Positions 25,369 through 34,306 of a stretch of 53,367 bases of DNA are shown piece after piece; position 1 is the first letter of the stretch, and each line of letters starts with the position of its first letter. The stretch is taken from the IMG/VR virus record IMGVR_UViG_3300003886_000006, positions 1 to 53,367 of that record; one strand, 5' to 3'. The notes beneath the pieces are model-generated. The model saw only the letters and a program-made list of their open reading frames with translations, was not told the DNA's origin and made no database searches. This DNA is from a virus. A program made the translations under genes and the position numbers.

Positions 25369-26010
25369 TCAACCTTTCTTCTCCAACTTCGGCACCAGCC
25401 CGCTCGCTTCCAACATCCGAATCATGTCGTCCCGTTTCGTCACCGCATCGATCACATCATCTTCCCAATCGGTGATGTCGCGGGCCAGCTTCTTCCACGC
25501 GGTCAACGTCCCATGTTTGCCTTTCCGCGGCGGGATCGCTTCGACAGGAACCTGACCGTCGACATCGACTTTCCCATAGCTGCCTCGACCCATCAGCTTG
25601 TCGGAAGCCATAATGTTGGCGTCTAAAGCTGCCTGGACGTATCGGGCAATTTCTGGTTCCCCCCGCGACTTGTAAAACTGGACCCGTCGGATCATTGCTC
25701 CACGGTCAAGGTTAGTTAGCTCAATCGACTCGACTTGCTCGACTTGCTCGACTTGCTCGACCTGCTCGACCTGCTCGACCTGCTCGACTTCCTGCTCAAC
25801 CTTTTCCTCTTCTTCGACTCCCGTTTCTGCATTTTCCTTCACTTCTTCCTTCACCTCTCCGACCAGTCCGGCCCATCCATGTCCGACCTGTCCGGCCTGT
25901 CTCTTCTGCTTCTTCATCAGCATCTCACTTTCTTCCATCTTTCCTGCTTCTTCCATCTTTCCGTCTCCCAAGTTGAAGGGTGGATAGGGGAGTGATGGGG
26001 GAGATGCCAT
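25369..26010 (-). CDS. Head-region protein with Val-Glu-Gln repeats
   Basis: A 213-residue protein just after the major capsid gene. Residues about 70-92 are a run of seven or so VEQ tripeptides encoded by 9-nt tandem repeats, inside a strongly acidic region. The C-terminal 110 residues are a separate folded part (TAWKKLARDITDWEDDVIDAV). The true start could be one of several Met residues in the first 30. Function unknown; a minor head protein is likely. Confidence 0.6.
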   Translation of the reverse strand: MASPPSLPYPPFNLGDGKMEEAGKMEESEMLMKKQKRQAGQVGHGWAGLVGEVKEEVKENAETGVEEEEKVEQEVEQVEQVEQVEQVEQVEQVESIELTNLDRGAMIRRVQFYKSRGEPEIARYVQAALDANIMASDKLMGRGSYGKVDVDGQVPVEAIPPRKGKHGTLTAWKKLARDITDWEDDVIDAVTKRDDMIRMLEASGLVPKLEKKG

Positions 26011-26094
26011 CCCACCGACCTTCCCCTATCCACTCTTCAACTTGGGAATCGACTAACCATCTTCCAATCATCTTCCAACTCTTCCAGATGTAAT

Positions 26095-26123
26095 GAGGGG
26101 GAGAGACTAGGTCTCTCCCCCTC
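26095..26123 (-). terminator. Perfect 13-bp hairpin after the capsid gene
   Basis: GAGGGGGAGAGAC pairs exactly with 26111-26123 around a TAG loop. It lies 23 bases beyond the major capsid stop, the usual place for a partial terminator that keeps capsid transcripts high. The usual T-run is missing. Confidence 0.55.
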
Positions 26124-26145
26124 AGGGTTTCAGCTTCCCAATCTT

Positions 26146-27405
26146 CTACTCGCCGGTGTTGAACACGGTCGGATCGACGTAGGCAGCGCCTGCACCAGTG
26201 TCCTGATACATGACGACTGCTGCGCCTCTCTGGCCGACACCCGCACCCATATATCCGTCGTAGACGGAATCGTAGAGCGGATAGTTCTGCCGGTTACCTT
26301 CGATCAGTCTCAGCCCTCTAGCACTCGGGTTGCTGTGGGCACGTAAACCCACCACATTCCGGGTGTCGAAAGGCCCACCGGCGACTGTCCCGAGGAAATA
26401 TCCGGTCGGGTTGTCGTTGTTTTGCACGATGGTCCAATCGTTGCACCATCCTTCGACGCGTAAACCACCTGCGCCTGCGGTCCTTTGCAACCCTGCGATC
26501 ACACCTGAACCGGTCAGCTCTTGGGGACGCTCACCGGTTTCGGCTGGGATGAAGTTGGCAAACGACCTGACAAGTGGCAGGTTGTCACGATGCACATGCA
26601 GGATGAACGTCGCGTCACCGAACTCACGGAATCCGTGGTGAACCAGATGTTCAGACATGGAGTCCAAATCACCTTGGGCGAATGCGACACCCGCCGACCA
26701 CAGATAATGGGTGTGGGTACCGGCGAAAGTCCACCGTTTGATCGTCGGTGGAACTTCACCGTCACCGTTGTACAGCCGCTTGACTGCGATCTGGTCTTTG
26801 TCCGTGTAGTTGGCTGAGCCATACAACGCGGCTAGAACCAGTTCACGTCGAAGCTGCGCCCAGGACGAAAAGACGGTCGCTTGGACGGCAAGGAGCTGCG
26901 CGCCGGTCGCTTCGTCAATGTATTCCTGAGTGTAGCCGTCGCCCAAGTCGAAATGTTCGAGCGGGAATCCGCGCGACACCTGCGTCATACGGATCTTCGA
27001 CGGGCGACCGAATTCGGTCGCGACTTGGAAACCAGGGTTCGTCGGAACCCCAATCTTCTCAGTCGGGTTGATAACACCGAACGTGAGGAACGCGGTGATC
27101 GCATCTGCGGAAGCGTTGAACGCTGCCAACATTGCGTGCATGTTGTTCCAAATGTCGTTGACGTTCTGTCCGTCGATGGTGACGCCACGCATCCCGGGGA
27201 TAGTTTCGATCACATCGCCGCGGCTGATAAACCCGGCCGGGGCCGCGCCTTCTTCCGCACCGAAAATGTGAAGCGGGGAACGCCCCTCCATCACACTGTC
27301 GAAATATTGACCCAAGTTGACTTGCTTGAACAGATGTTCGAGCGTCTCCAACGGTCGGTTCATGGCCGCGTCGAGGGCGGCACGGGTGAGTTTGAATGTA
27401 TTCAC
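26146..27405 (-). CDS. Major capsid protein
   Basis: A 419-residue protein with the feel of an HK97-fold capsid: N-arm with charged helix, GATGAQLLAVQ-type spine region, and a C-terminal DTRNVVGLRAHSNPSARGLRLIEGNRQNYPLYDS core. It lies between scaffold/decoration and connector genes. There is no N-terminal protease domain, and a separate scaffold is present. ATG start; 15 bases separate it from the decoration gene. Confidence 0.85.
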   Translation of the reverse strand: MNTFKLTRAALDAAMNRPLETLEHLFKQVNLGQYFDSVMEGRSPLHIFGAEEGAAPAGFISRGDVIETIPGMRGVTIDGQNVNDIWNNMHAMLAAFNASADAITAFLTFGVINPTEKIGVPTNPGFQVATEFGRPSKIRMTQVSRGFPLEHFDLGDGYTQEYIDEATGAQLLAVQATVFSSWAQLRRELVLAALYGSANYTDKDQIAVKRLYNGDGEVPPTIKRWTFAGTHTHYLWSAGVAFAQGDLDSMSEHLVHHGFREFGDATFILHVHRDNLPLVRSFANFIPAETGERPQELTGSGVIAGLQRTAGAGGLRVEGWCNDWTIVQNNDNPTGYFLGTVAGGPFDTRNVVGLRAHSNPSARGLRLIEGNRQNYPLYDSVYDGYMGAGVGQRGAAVVMYQDTGAGAAYVDPTVFNTGE

Positions 27406-27420
27406 TGTTTCCGTCCTTTC

Positions 27421-27867
27421 TTATGCGGCCGGGAGCAGACCGATATCAACGACGAGGCGTGAACCTGTACCGTTGAGATCAGCAGCAACATATCCGACGA
27501 ACTGGTCGCCTACAGCCATGCCTACGATCAGCACGTCACCGAGGGCGGTAGCGTAGATGAGGTCACCGTTGGTGAGGGTCGGAGACGATCCGACTTCACT
27601 TTCGACAAATTCGGCACGGCTGAACACCGTATATTTGCGGCCGCCGATCACATTCTTGTGAGCGGAGCCGGTGGCGGGCGTCTTGCGGCCTTCCGGTGTC
27701 CAAATGACACCGATCACATCGTTGTTTGTGGCGAGGATGATTTCACCTGCAGCGTTCAGCGCGACACACAACATGTCGCCGTCGCCCCAAGCTCCTGCCA
27801 CTCCATCGAGTGCAGCGGCCGCAGTCAGACGAACCTTCCCACCTTCGGGGGTTTGGTCTAGTCTCAC
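27421..27867 (-). CDS. Capsid decoration / stabilisation protein
   Basis: A 148-residue beta-rich protein directly upstream of the capsid gene. The pattern GDGDMLCVALNAAGEIILATN and later SPTLTNGDLIYATALGDVLIVG fits small trimeric head-decoration proteins. GTG at 27867 is preferred: AGAAGG lies upstream, and the longer frame reads through a repeat-rich gap containing three ATATCCGGCCA copies. Confidence 0.65.
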   Translation of the reverse strand: MRLDQTPEGGKVRLTAAAALDGVAGAWGDGDMLCVALNAAGEIILATNNDVIGVIWTPEGRKTPATGSAHKNVIGGRKYTVFSRAEFVESEVGSSPTLTNGDLIYATALGDVLIVGMAVGDQFVGYVAADLNGTGSRLVVDIGLLPAA

Positions 27868-28031
27868 TGTTGAAAAACCTTCTTTCTGCTTGTCAGGGTC
27901 GGGGAAAGTAGAGTTGGTTTGGTAACGGCTGGGCTGGTGGGGCTTGGGGCACCTGGCCCGCACACCTTCCCGATTCCACCATCATCAACTTCACTGTCCG
28001 GCCAATATCCGGCCAATATCCGGCCAGCTTT

Positions 28032-28832
28032 TCAGCTTCCCGGCATGGGCAGATATCCCTGTTCCTTCAACTTCTTGGCATAGTCGTCTTGGGTGGCTTT
28101 GATCTTGTCGGCTGGGGTGACAGGTTTCTTACCTGCCCCATCACCGGTTCCGCTCTTGGCGTCCCCAAGAAGATACGGTTTGGCTTTCGCCAACTTTTCG
28201 AGCTGCTTTTCGATTGATTTCGCCTCCGGGACTCCATCATCGAACACGATGTCGTCGAGCCGTAGCATCGCTTGCGCATCGGCAGGGTCAAGGAACCCGA
28301 TTTTAGCTGCCGCTTTGACGACGGCGAGCGTCAGGTTCGCGTTCCGCAACATAGCTTCCGCTTTGACGGCACGTTCGGTCGCTTCCTGAGCTTCCTTAGT
28401 GGCCCGTTCCGATTCGGACAGTTCCGCGTCGGCAATCTTCTTCAACTTCGCTTCGGCTTCTACCGCCCGCTTCTCAGCTTCCCGCGTCTTCATCCGATGT
28501 GCCGCGGACTCTTCGCGCAGCCCTTTGACATATTCGGCGTCGAACGTGGTAGCAGCCGACTCTTTCGCCTTGGCAGCAGCATCAGATGCTGCCTTGTCGG
28601 CAGCAACCTTTGCAGCTATCTCAGCTTCAACCGCGGCAGCATCCGCAGCTGCTTTCGCCGCCGCTTCAACCATCCCGCCATCTTCACCACCTTCGCCTTC
28701 CGCACCGACATAGGTGGAAGCTTTCACTTCACACCATGCACACCATGTTGATAGTGATCGGTTCGACAGGTCCGACAGATCCGACAGGTCCGATAGTCGC
28801 AGCTTCACATTTGGCATCTTTCTCGTCAACAC
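28032..28832 (-). CDS. Scaffolding protein
   Basis: A 266-residue, highly charged Ala/Lys/Glu-rich coiled-coil protein between portal and capsid genes, as expected for a scaffold around which the prohead forms. The middle (about 60-190) is almost continuous helix; the C-terminus (DDYAKKLKEQGYLP) is basic and probably contacts the capsid. The GTG at 28832 has a perfect AGGAGG six bases upstream. Near the N-terminus is an LSD tripeptide repeat encoded by 9-nt units. Confidence 0.8.
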   Translation of the reverse strand: MLTRKMPNVKLRLSDLSDLSDLSNRSLSTWCAWCEVKASTYVGAEGEGGEDGGMVEAAAKAAADAAAVEAEIAAKVAADKAASDAAAKAKESAATTFDAEYVKGLREESAAHRMKTREAEKRAVEAEAKLKKIADAELSESERATKEAQEATERAVKAEAMLRNANLTLAVVKAAAKIGFLDPADAQAMLRLDDIVFDDGVPEAKSIEKQLEKLAKAKPYLLGDAKSGTGDGAGKKPVTPADKIKATQDDYAKKLKEQGYLPMPGS

Positions 28833-29044
28833 CGGATACCTCCTGGGTTTCCTTCTAGGAATTAGGTGTCGACATGTAGCGTAGACGAAATTGGGTGAAT
28901 GTGGAAGCAAATGAGAACGAATCTCAAAACCTACACGCTGTTTAACGTTGCATGACGCCATGTGACTGCTACAAGCCTGTACGAGACGTTGCTTCCCGCT
29001 ACATCTCCCCGCTACGTCTTCCCGCTTCCCGCTACGTCTTTCTT

Positions 29045-30526
29045 CTACGGTCCGTCAATCGTCCCTCGTAGCTGCACCGCAGTCTCATATGTGGCTGCAA
29101 TCGTATCTTCACGGGCCTGTTCGGTAGCGATCTCTTCGTCTTTCAACCTGACGATCTCTTCAATCTCACTAGGTCGCAACCCGAGCTGCTTGACGATGTA
29201 ACGGAACGGTAAACCAATCTTAACCATCGCCTGTGCTTCTGCCAGGATTGCGAGACGATACTCGTATCTCGGATCTTTCCACAGCATGTCCCCGAGCCGC
29301 AACATGTCCGGTTCAACCCCGTCAACATAGACAGCCATCAGTCTGGCCACGTCAACCCACCGGTTCGCCAAAATCACCTGCTTGCGCGCCACCTTGTCGT
29401 TCAACGGTTTGTCTTCAATCTGCAACGAGTCGCCGCTGGGCGCGTCACCTCGCCCACCCCGATCCGATTTGAGGAAATATCGGACAGGGGTCCGCGATGT
29501 GAACGCGATATGTTGCAGCCACATTTCAATCACAGTGATATATGTGGAAGGGTCCGCGGCCTCAAACTGGCCGAACTGGCTGGGGACGACACGGTTATCT
29601 GCGTCAAAGGTCGGTTTGAAATGCCACGTCACCCCCGGCCCTGCGTTCCATCCGCCAACCGGTTCCGAAGCGATAGTCTCCACCCAACGCTGATTGAACG
29701 CTTGGAAACTTCCGGTCACCATCATGTCAACCAGCGTCTTGTTCAACGCGTCCTGCTGGCGGGTCGCGTCGGCAATCTCAGATCTGAACGACACGTTCGG
29801 AAATTCAACAACCGGAACTTGACCGAACCGGTGCGGCAACGGCCACGGTTCCCCAAGGACTTCACGTCGCGTCAACCCGTCAAGGCTACCGACCATCGAA
29901 GCAATCTCGTCGTACGCGTCGGTCGACGACGCTTTCAAACTCGCATCGCTGCCGTCCCGCACTTTGAACTTCCAAGCAGCCTTATCGGTGTAGACAGTGA
30001 CCAGCACATCGCCGTCTTCCGTCTCCCACCGTTTCACCGCCCACACTGCCCGTTTCCGATCATCATTCGAATATCGGACACGGATCAGAGACGCCGGTTG
30101 CCAGTCGAGTCGTGCCCCGCCACGTTCTTCATCCGGCCAAACTATCGCATACGCGGTTGATTCAACCAGCGTCCCTTGATGTAGATAAAACTGTTCCTCT
30201 TCGATCTCGTTGGCGCGAAACACATCCCACAGACGGTTGGCCGCATCCAGGTTCTCATCGTCGTCAGTTTTAATCCCGGTCAAAATCAGTTTGTCCAACA
30301 CGACATCGACTATCGGCCGCATCCAATTATCAGAGAACCCTTTGAACGCGGCCCCGAACGTGTCGGTGAAAGTTTTGGTTGAAAACGTTAACGGCTGGTC
30401 ACCGTCGAAGTAGCTGCGTAACCGTTGAAACTCGACTTCGTTGGCGGTTAAAGTCTCGAACTCTTTCCGCAAAATAGCTTCACGGATAAGGTTGGCGATA
30501 CCTGAGTCACCGAATGTTGTAGTCAT
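29045..30526 (-). CDS. Portal protein
   Basis: A 493-residue portal of the SPP1 gp6-like family: N-terminal helix, YFDGDQPL motif, FSDNWMRPIVDVVLDKL segment, the wing region, and the conserved stretch with RTPVRYFL and GDAPSGDSLQ. It forms the dodecameric ring for DNA entry. The ATG at 30526 follows GAGGG. A 212-base gap after it holds only CCCGCTACGTCTT repeats. Confidence 0.88.
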   Translation of the reverse strand: MTTTFGDSGIANLIREAILRKEFETLTANEVEFQRLRSYFDGDQPLTFSTKTFTDTFGAAFKGFSDNWMRPIVDVVLDKLILTGIKTDDDENLDAANRLWDVFRANEIEEEQFYLHQGTLVESTAYAIVWPDEERGGARLDWQPASLIRVRYSNDDRKRAVWAVKRWETEDGDVLVTVYTDKAAWKFKVRDGSDASLKASSTDAYDEIASMVGSLDGLTRREVLGEPWPLPHRFGQVPVVEFPNVSFRSEIADATRQQDALNKTLVDMMVTGSFQAFNQRWVETIASEPVGGWNAGPGVTWHFKPTFDADNRVVPSQFGQFEAADPSTYITVIEMWLQHIAFTSRTPVRYFLKSDRGGRGDAPSGDSLQIEDKPLNDKVARKQVILANRWVDVARLMAVYVDGVEPDMLRLGDMLWKDPRYEYRLAILAEAQAMVKIGLPFRYIVKQLGLRPSEIEEIVRLKDEEIATEQAREDTIAATYETAVQLRGTIDGP

Positions 30527-30589
30527 ATGGCTCAACCCTCATTCCGCATTCCGCATTCCGCATTCCGTGCCTTCATCGTTTCAAACATT

Positions 30590-30847
30590 TCAAACTTCAA
30601 CTCTCGGCATCAAATCATAGAGGTATCCGCGCAGGATAGAGTCTACATGTGGCCAGCATCGTCGGCATTCCAACACTGCCTCCCCGGTCCGGTCATCATA
30701 TCTCTCCGCGTAATACAGATGACCGTTGAGTTTACAGATGAGACGTTTACGGCGAATCTTGGCCAAATCCTGTCGGGTCAAAACAGGTCCATCAGTTGAC
30801 CCACCAGTCGATTCGCCAGTCAACCCGGCAACTAGTTCAATAGCCAA
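30590..30847 (-). CDS. Small zinc-finger-like protein between terminase and portal
   Basis: An 85-residue protein overlapping the end of the large terminase gene by 11 bases. The C-terminal half has one Cys-x-x-x-x-His group (CKLNGH) and a CRRC pair with a following His, consistent with a single structural zinc. The N-terminal part has Gly/Thr/Ser repeats. Function unknown. Confidence 0.6.
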   Translation of the reverse strand: MAIELVAGLTGESTGGSTDGPVLTRQDLAKIRRKRLICKLNGHLYYAERYDDRTGEAVLECRRCWPHVDSILRGYLYDLMPRVEV

Positions 30848-32441
30848 AATGCACCCCGGCGAGATGTTTCATCCGGTCCTGCTTCTCCTGCTGCCCTCTC
30901 CGCCCGGCACTTTCAACCCTCGTCACCGACCCGCCACTAGCCATCCGTGTTTCCCTAGTTAAACAGACGATCCCTTTAGACGCTGCATCCACCTGATCGT
31001 CATGGTCCCCTTCCGGGAAGGTACCACATTCGGCTAAGAAGTCTTCATTCCACGGTCCGCGCACAATATAGAAATGGCCGGTGTGAATCAGCGACGCTAA
31101 CCCTTTCGCATGTTGCTCCTTCGTTCCGGTGGCGAACAGGCCACGGACGGTGTAGCCGGGGAGGAGACTGTTTTTGTAGCGCCACACCAGCGACTTCCCG
31201 GCTGATCCGCGTTCCTGCTCAACCCATATCGGCACTCCGGCACCGTCGCGGCGTGCGTCACTTTTCACATTCATGTCGACAATCCCCGGGTTGTCACGGA
31301 ACCGGTTCATGTCGAACAGGTAGTAGTCGCGGATTGGCAAAATGTGTTCACCGGTGCGAGGATCGATCATCCGATGTCCACGCGCCAACGTACGCCCAAT
31401 CTTCGCCCCCGCAGTCCAGTCCGGGTTCGGGTTCAAATCGGTCTTTTTCGTTGCAGCGAAATCCCAATATCGGATAATGTTTTCGAACGTCGCCGCAGGT
31501 GGCACATCAGACCAGTCGACGATTTCGATCTGCTGCGGGTTGATGAAACCACCGGACGATGTTGCCGACCAGTCACCGTGACGTAGCTGATTGTAGGTGA
31601 CCGATTCGCCATCATCAGTAATCATCACTTTCAACGATTCGACATATTCTTCCCGGTCTATATGTGGGTTGTCGTCGAGGGTCGCGGAAAGGAACTTGCG
31701 GGTAACACTCTGCGGATACACCGGGCCGTGCGGCAGCTTCCACCGTTTCCTCACCCACTCGTGCCCCGGACCTCCCGGGTTCGACGCGGAACGCACCCGG
31801 GAAGGTATCGGGAAGTCTTTGAGGCGACGGATACGGGAATACAGGTAGAGGTATTGGTATTCGCGAAGTTGCGTCAACTCGTCGAAACAGACGATGTTGT
31901 ATTCGCCGCCCTGATAGTTCAGCTCGTCGCCTTCATGTTCCAAATACCCAAACTTGATGCTTGCACCTGACGGGAAAGTCCAGATGTTGTTGTTGCCATC
32001 CCAATGTGCTTTCGACCCGGAAAACCATTCATGGGAACGGTGAATCAAACCGCCCGGCTGGGAAAGCTGTTTGAATGTGCGACGGATAATCAGCGCCTGT
32101 GTCGGATATTCGTCAATGTCACGGGCAGCTTCCATGAGTAGAGCCGAAGATTTTCCAGGTCCGGCCGCGCCGCCAAATAGTACCTCTAACGTGTCGTAGA
32201 GAAGAAGGAACGCGTGCTGTTTAGGGTGCGGTATTTCCGGAATGAACTTCGACAACCTCAGCTTCAACGATCTCGAAATCGTCGCTATCTGAGCTTCTGT
32301 TAAGTTCTCCAAGTCCTCCGGCTTTAGGTTCACATCCAGACTCAGATTCGGACGGTCCGGGTTTGGTTCCGTCCCCGGTTCCGTCCCCGGTTCCAAGCTC
32401 GAAAGCTCCGGTCGATTTGAGGGCTGCAAGGATTTCTCCAA
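30837..32441 (-). CDS. terL: Terminase large subunit
   Basis: The DNA packaging motor. ATPase signals are the Walker A FGGAAGPGKSSALL near residues 89-100 and Walker B YNIVCFDELTQL near 180; the nuclease domain has RYWDFAATKK and, near the end, PEGDHDDQVDAAS. The start is unclear: the frame is open to a TTG at 32441, which would overlap the small terminase gene by 221 bases; a GTG at 32333 and TTG codons nearer 32260 are alternatives. The overlap carries a 12-nt repeat read as PGTE here and TGDG in the other frame. Confidence 0.9.
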   Translation of the reverse strand: MEKSLQPSNRPELSSLEPGTEPGTEPNPDRPNLSLDVNLKPEDLENLTEAQIATISRSLKLRLSKFIPEIPHPKQHAFLLLYDTLEVLFGGAAGPGKSSALLMEAARDIDEYPTQALIIRRTFKQLSQPGGLIHRSHEWFSGSKAHWDGNNNIWTFPSGASIKFGYLEHEGDELNYQGGEYNIVCFDELTQLREYQYLYLYSRIRRLKDFPIPSRVRSASNPGGPGHEWVRKRWKLPHGPVYPQSVTRKFLSATLDDNPHIDREEYVESLKVMITDDGESVTYNQLRHGDWSATSSGGFINPQQIEIVDWSDVPPAATFENIIRYWDFAATKKTDLNPNPDWTAGAKIGRTLARGHRMIDPRTGEHILPIRDYYLFDMNRFRDNPGIVDMNVKSDARRDGAGVPIWVEQERGSAGKSLVWRYKNSLLPGYTVRGLFATGTKEQHAKGLASLIHTGHFYIVRGPWNEDFLAECGTFPEGDHDDQVDAASKGIVCLTRETRMASGGSVTRVESAGRRGQQEKQDRMKHLAGVHFGY

Positions 32442-33105
32442 TAGCGCTAGGTTTCATCTCGTGGGTGTGAGTTATCTCACCTTGAATGTCCACAATCTCT
32501 GTCGGCATTCCCCGGGCGAGACGTTCCGCCGACATCAAACCCGGCATGTTTCGCGCCATCTTAGATGCAGTGTCGAGCAGTTTCACCGTATCCCGTTCAC
32601 TCAAATCTTCCAAAGTGTTCGGATCTACCTCCAGTTTCAGCTTGAGAGCTTGGAACGGTATCGACATGGCTTCGAGCGCTTCCACAATGATCGTACCGTG
32701 ACGTTCCGCCATTGCTTTGACCGCTTCGAGGCGGGCAAGCTGATAAACCCGATCTTCGGCTGTGTCCCACGCTTGGGCACGCATCGCCCATTCGAACCGT
32801 TTACTCCAAAGGTTGATGCTCGAAATGCTGTAACCGTGGTCACGTGCCACCATCATGTAGGTGCGTGACAGGCCAAGGTCACGGTAAGTACGGAAAGCGT
32901 TCCAGGCAAGATCAGTTTCGTCAGGGTACCGTTCCCACGGTTCACGGAACGCGGTGGAAAGGTTAGCCAAATCAACGTTTGGTATCTGGTCGAGACTGTC
33001 CGCGTCGACAACAGGCAGCTCATCGTCAGATACAGGTTCCGGGTGAAGGTTGAACGCGTCTTCGACGCGTTTCGCAGCCTCAGACATTTTCACGATTTCA
33101 CGCAT
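32221..33105 (-). CDS. terS: Terminase small subunit
   Basis: A 294-residue DNA-recognition subunit of the packaging enzyme, immediately upstream of the large subunit. A helix-turn-helix-like part lies near 60-110 (AWNAFRTYRDLGLSRTYMMVARDHGYSISSINLWSKRFEW), followed by a helical oligomerisation region (about 120-190) and a polar C-tail with TGDG repeats. Start is the ATG at 33105 or the ATG at 33087; neither has a strong ribosome binding site. Confidence 0.8.
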   Translation of the reverse strand: MREIVKMSEAAKRVEDAFNLHPEPVSDDELPVVDADSLDQIPNVDLANLSTAFREPWERYPDETDLAWNAFRTYRDLGLSRTYMMVARDHGYSISSINLWSKRFEWAMRAQAWDTAEDRVYQLARLEAVKAMAERHGTIIVEALEAMSIPFQALKLKLEVDPNTLEDLSERDTVKLLDTASKMARNMPGLMSAERLARGMPTEIVDIQGEITHTHEMKPSAIGEILAALKSTGAFELGTGDGTGDGTKPGPSESESGCEPKAGGLGELNRSSDSDDFEIVEAEVVEVHSGNTAP

Positions 33106-33190
33106 AGAAGATCACAAGAGAACCATAGAGGGTTACGAGGGGATGTTATACAAGACCGCATCTTCCCTTTCTTCACCTTCTTCACCTTCT

Positions 33191-33922
33191 TCACCCGACA
33201 ACATCTGGGTCAATATAGTCGTCGACAGTCATCTGATCTGGGTGAATGTCCGGTTTCCGCGTATCGTCAAATGTGAACAGGTATTCAAATCCGACACGTG
33301 CGTCCCTGTTTTCCCCATGTCGCATTCCACTAACCCCAATTACTTCGACAGCTACCAGCCGCCAGCCGACAGTTATCAGATAGTTCAAATGCCATTCCGC
33401 GACCCGTTGGATTTCCCCGCCACGGATATGGTTTTTCATGTTGAGAACAAACCGGCCCCCGGGCCGCACCACCCGCCGTATCTCACGCCACGCACGCCGG
33501 TGGAAAGCCCGATAGGCTGAACCCCACAGGAGTGTCCCCGAATTGTCAGGGTTGAGCTTGTGGGCGTTGTCGCCGGTGAGGGTTCGCATATCATGGGTGT
33601 AGGAGCGGCGTGTCGACGGGTCTTTCGCATTGTGATGGTCAGCGAACCGGTTGCCGAACGTCGGTGATGTGAGGACCGCGTCGAAAGATGAACTGGGGAA
33701 CGGCAGGTGAAGCGCGTTGCCAATAATCGTGTCTTTATGCGCTACCGCCCATTCCGGTTCCAATTCAACCCCGACTGTTACATTTGGCAGACTGTGGATA
33801 CGGCCGACACCGGCAAACGGGTCGAGGATGAGAGGGTAGGAAGCGGGGGGAAGATGCAGGGCGGCAGTGGCAAGGATCTGTTGCGGGAATTTGGCAGGGT
33901 GGAGAGGTTCAGCCGGTTCCAT
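33191..33922 (-). CDS. DNA adenine/cytosine-N4 methyltransferase
   Basis: A 243-residue methyltransferase. The SAM-binding motif DPFAGVGRI is near 33-41 and the catalytic motif TSPTFGNR (a variant of (S/T)PPY) near 85-92; RPGGRFVLNMKN follows. The order SAM motif then catalytic motif is that of the N6/N4 methylase family. It stands alone with no restriction endonuclease, so it probably modifies phage DNA against host restriction. It shares the transcript with the terminase genes. TTCTTCACC 9-mers fill the gap after it. Confidence 0.8.
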   Translation of the reverse strand: MEPAEPLHPAKFPQQILATAALHLPPASYPLILDPFAGVGRIHSLPNVTVGVELEPEWAVAHKDTIIGNALHLPFPSSSFDAVLTSPTFGNRFADHHNAKDPSTRRSYTHDMRTLTGDNAHKLNPDNSGTLLWGSAYRAFHRRAWREIRRVVRPGGRFVLNMKNHIRGGEIQRVAEWHLNYLITVGWRLVAVEVIGVSGMRHGENRDARVGFEYLFTFDDTRKPDIHPDQMTVDDYIDPDVVG

Positions 33923-33936
33923 CTTTCCCCCACCTT

Positions 33937-34188
33937 CTACTTCCCGACCCGTTTCTTCCCACCGTCCCCTAACCCGTCCAGATATCTGCCTAACGCTTCA
34001 ATCAGCACTTCGACCATCGTCCGGTCCTGGTTGGTCGCGGCCAGCTTCAAACGCTTCCACAAGGCCCGTGGCATCCCTTTGACGGTGATAGTGGTGAGCG
34101 TTGACTTGGCTGGCTTAGCTGCTGGCTTAGCTGCTGGCTTAGCTGGCTTGTTCGGTTTACTTGGCTTGGCTGCTACTGGCTTAGTCAC
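33937..34188 (-). CDS. Ribbon-helix-helix protein with Lys/Pro/Ala tail
   Basis: An 83-residue protein. Residues 1-30 are a KPAAKPAAKP-type basic tail like those of histone H1-like proteins; residues 31-75 form a ribbon-helix-helix DNA-binding domain (TTITVKGMPRALWKRLKLAA, then DRTMVEVLIEALGRYL). It is the first gene behind the promoter at 34231-34259, so it could autoregulate the late operon or act as a DNA-compacting protein. Confidence 0.75.
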   Translation of the reverse strand: MTKPVAAKPSKPNKPAKPAAKPAAKPAKSTLTTITVKGMPRALWKRLKLAATNQDRTMVEVLIEALGRYLDGLGDGGKKRVGK

Positions 34189-34230
34189 GAAACTACCCTT
34201 CTCTCTACATATGGATAAACGAGTACAATC

Positions 34231-34259
34231 AGTTTACCTAGCTAGTCTAGGGTTGGCAA
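34231..34259 (-). promoter_or_regulatory. Probable late promoter
   Basis: Minus strand TTGCCA (34254-34259), exactly 17 bases, TAAACT (34231-34236). The spacer contains overlapping CTAG boxes. It would start transcripts near 34224 running through the RHH, methyltransferase and terminase genes into the structural block. The same -10 hexamer appears at 40464. Confidence 0.7.
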
Positions 34260-34306
34260 GCGTTTCGGACGGACTGTTGAAAATAAGCTATCAGCAACAC
34301 CATCAG

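Noticed and set aside
28833-28961. Longer N-terminus for the scaffold protein starting at 28961
   Set aside because: A perfect AGGAGG six bases before the GTG at 28832 marks the start; the extra residues have no signal of their own.
32821-32860. CACGTG near 32850 as a third parS
   Set aside because: Only the central six bases match; the outer arms of the 16-bp site are absent.
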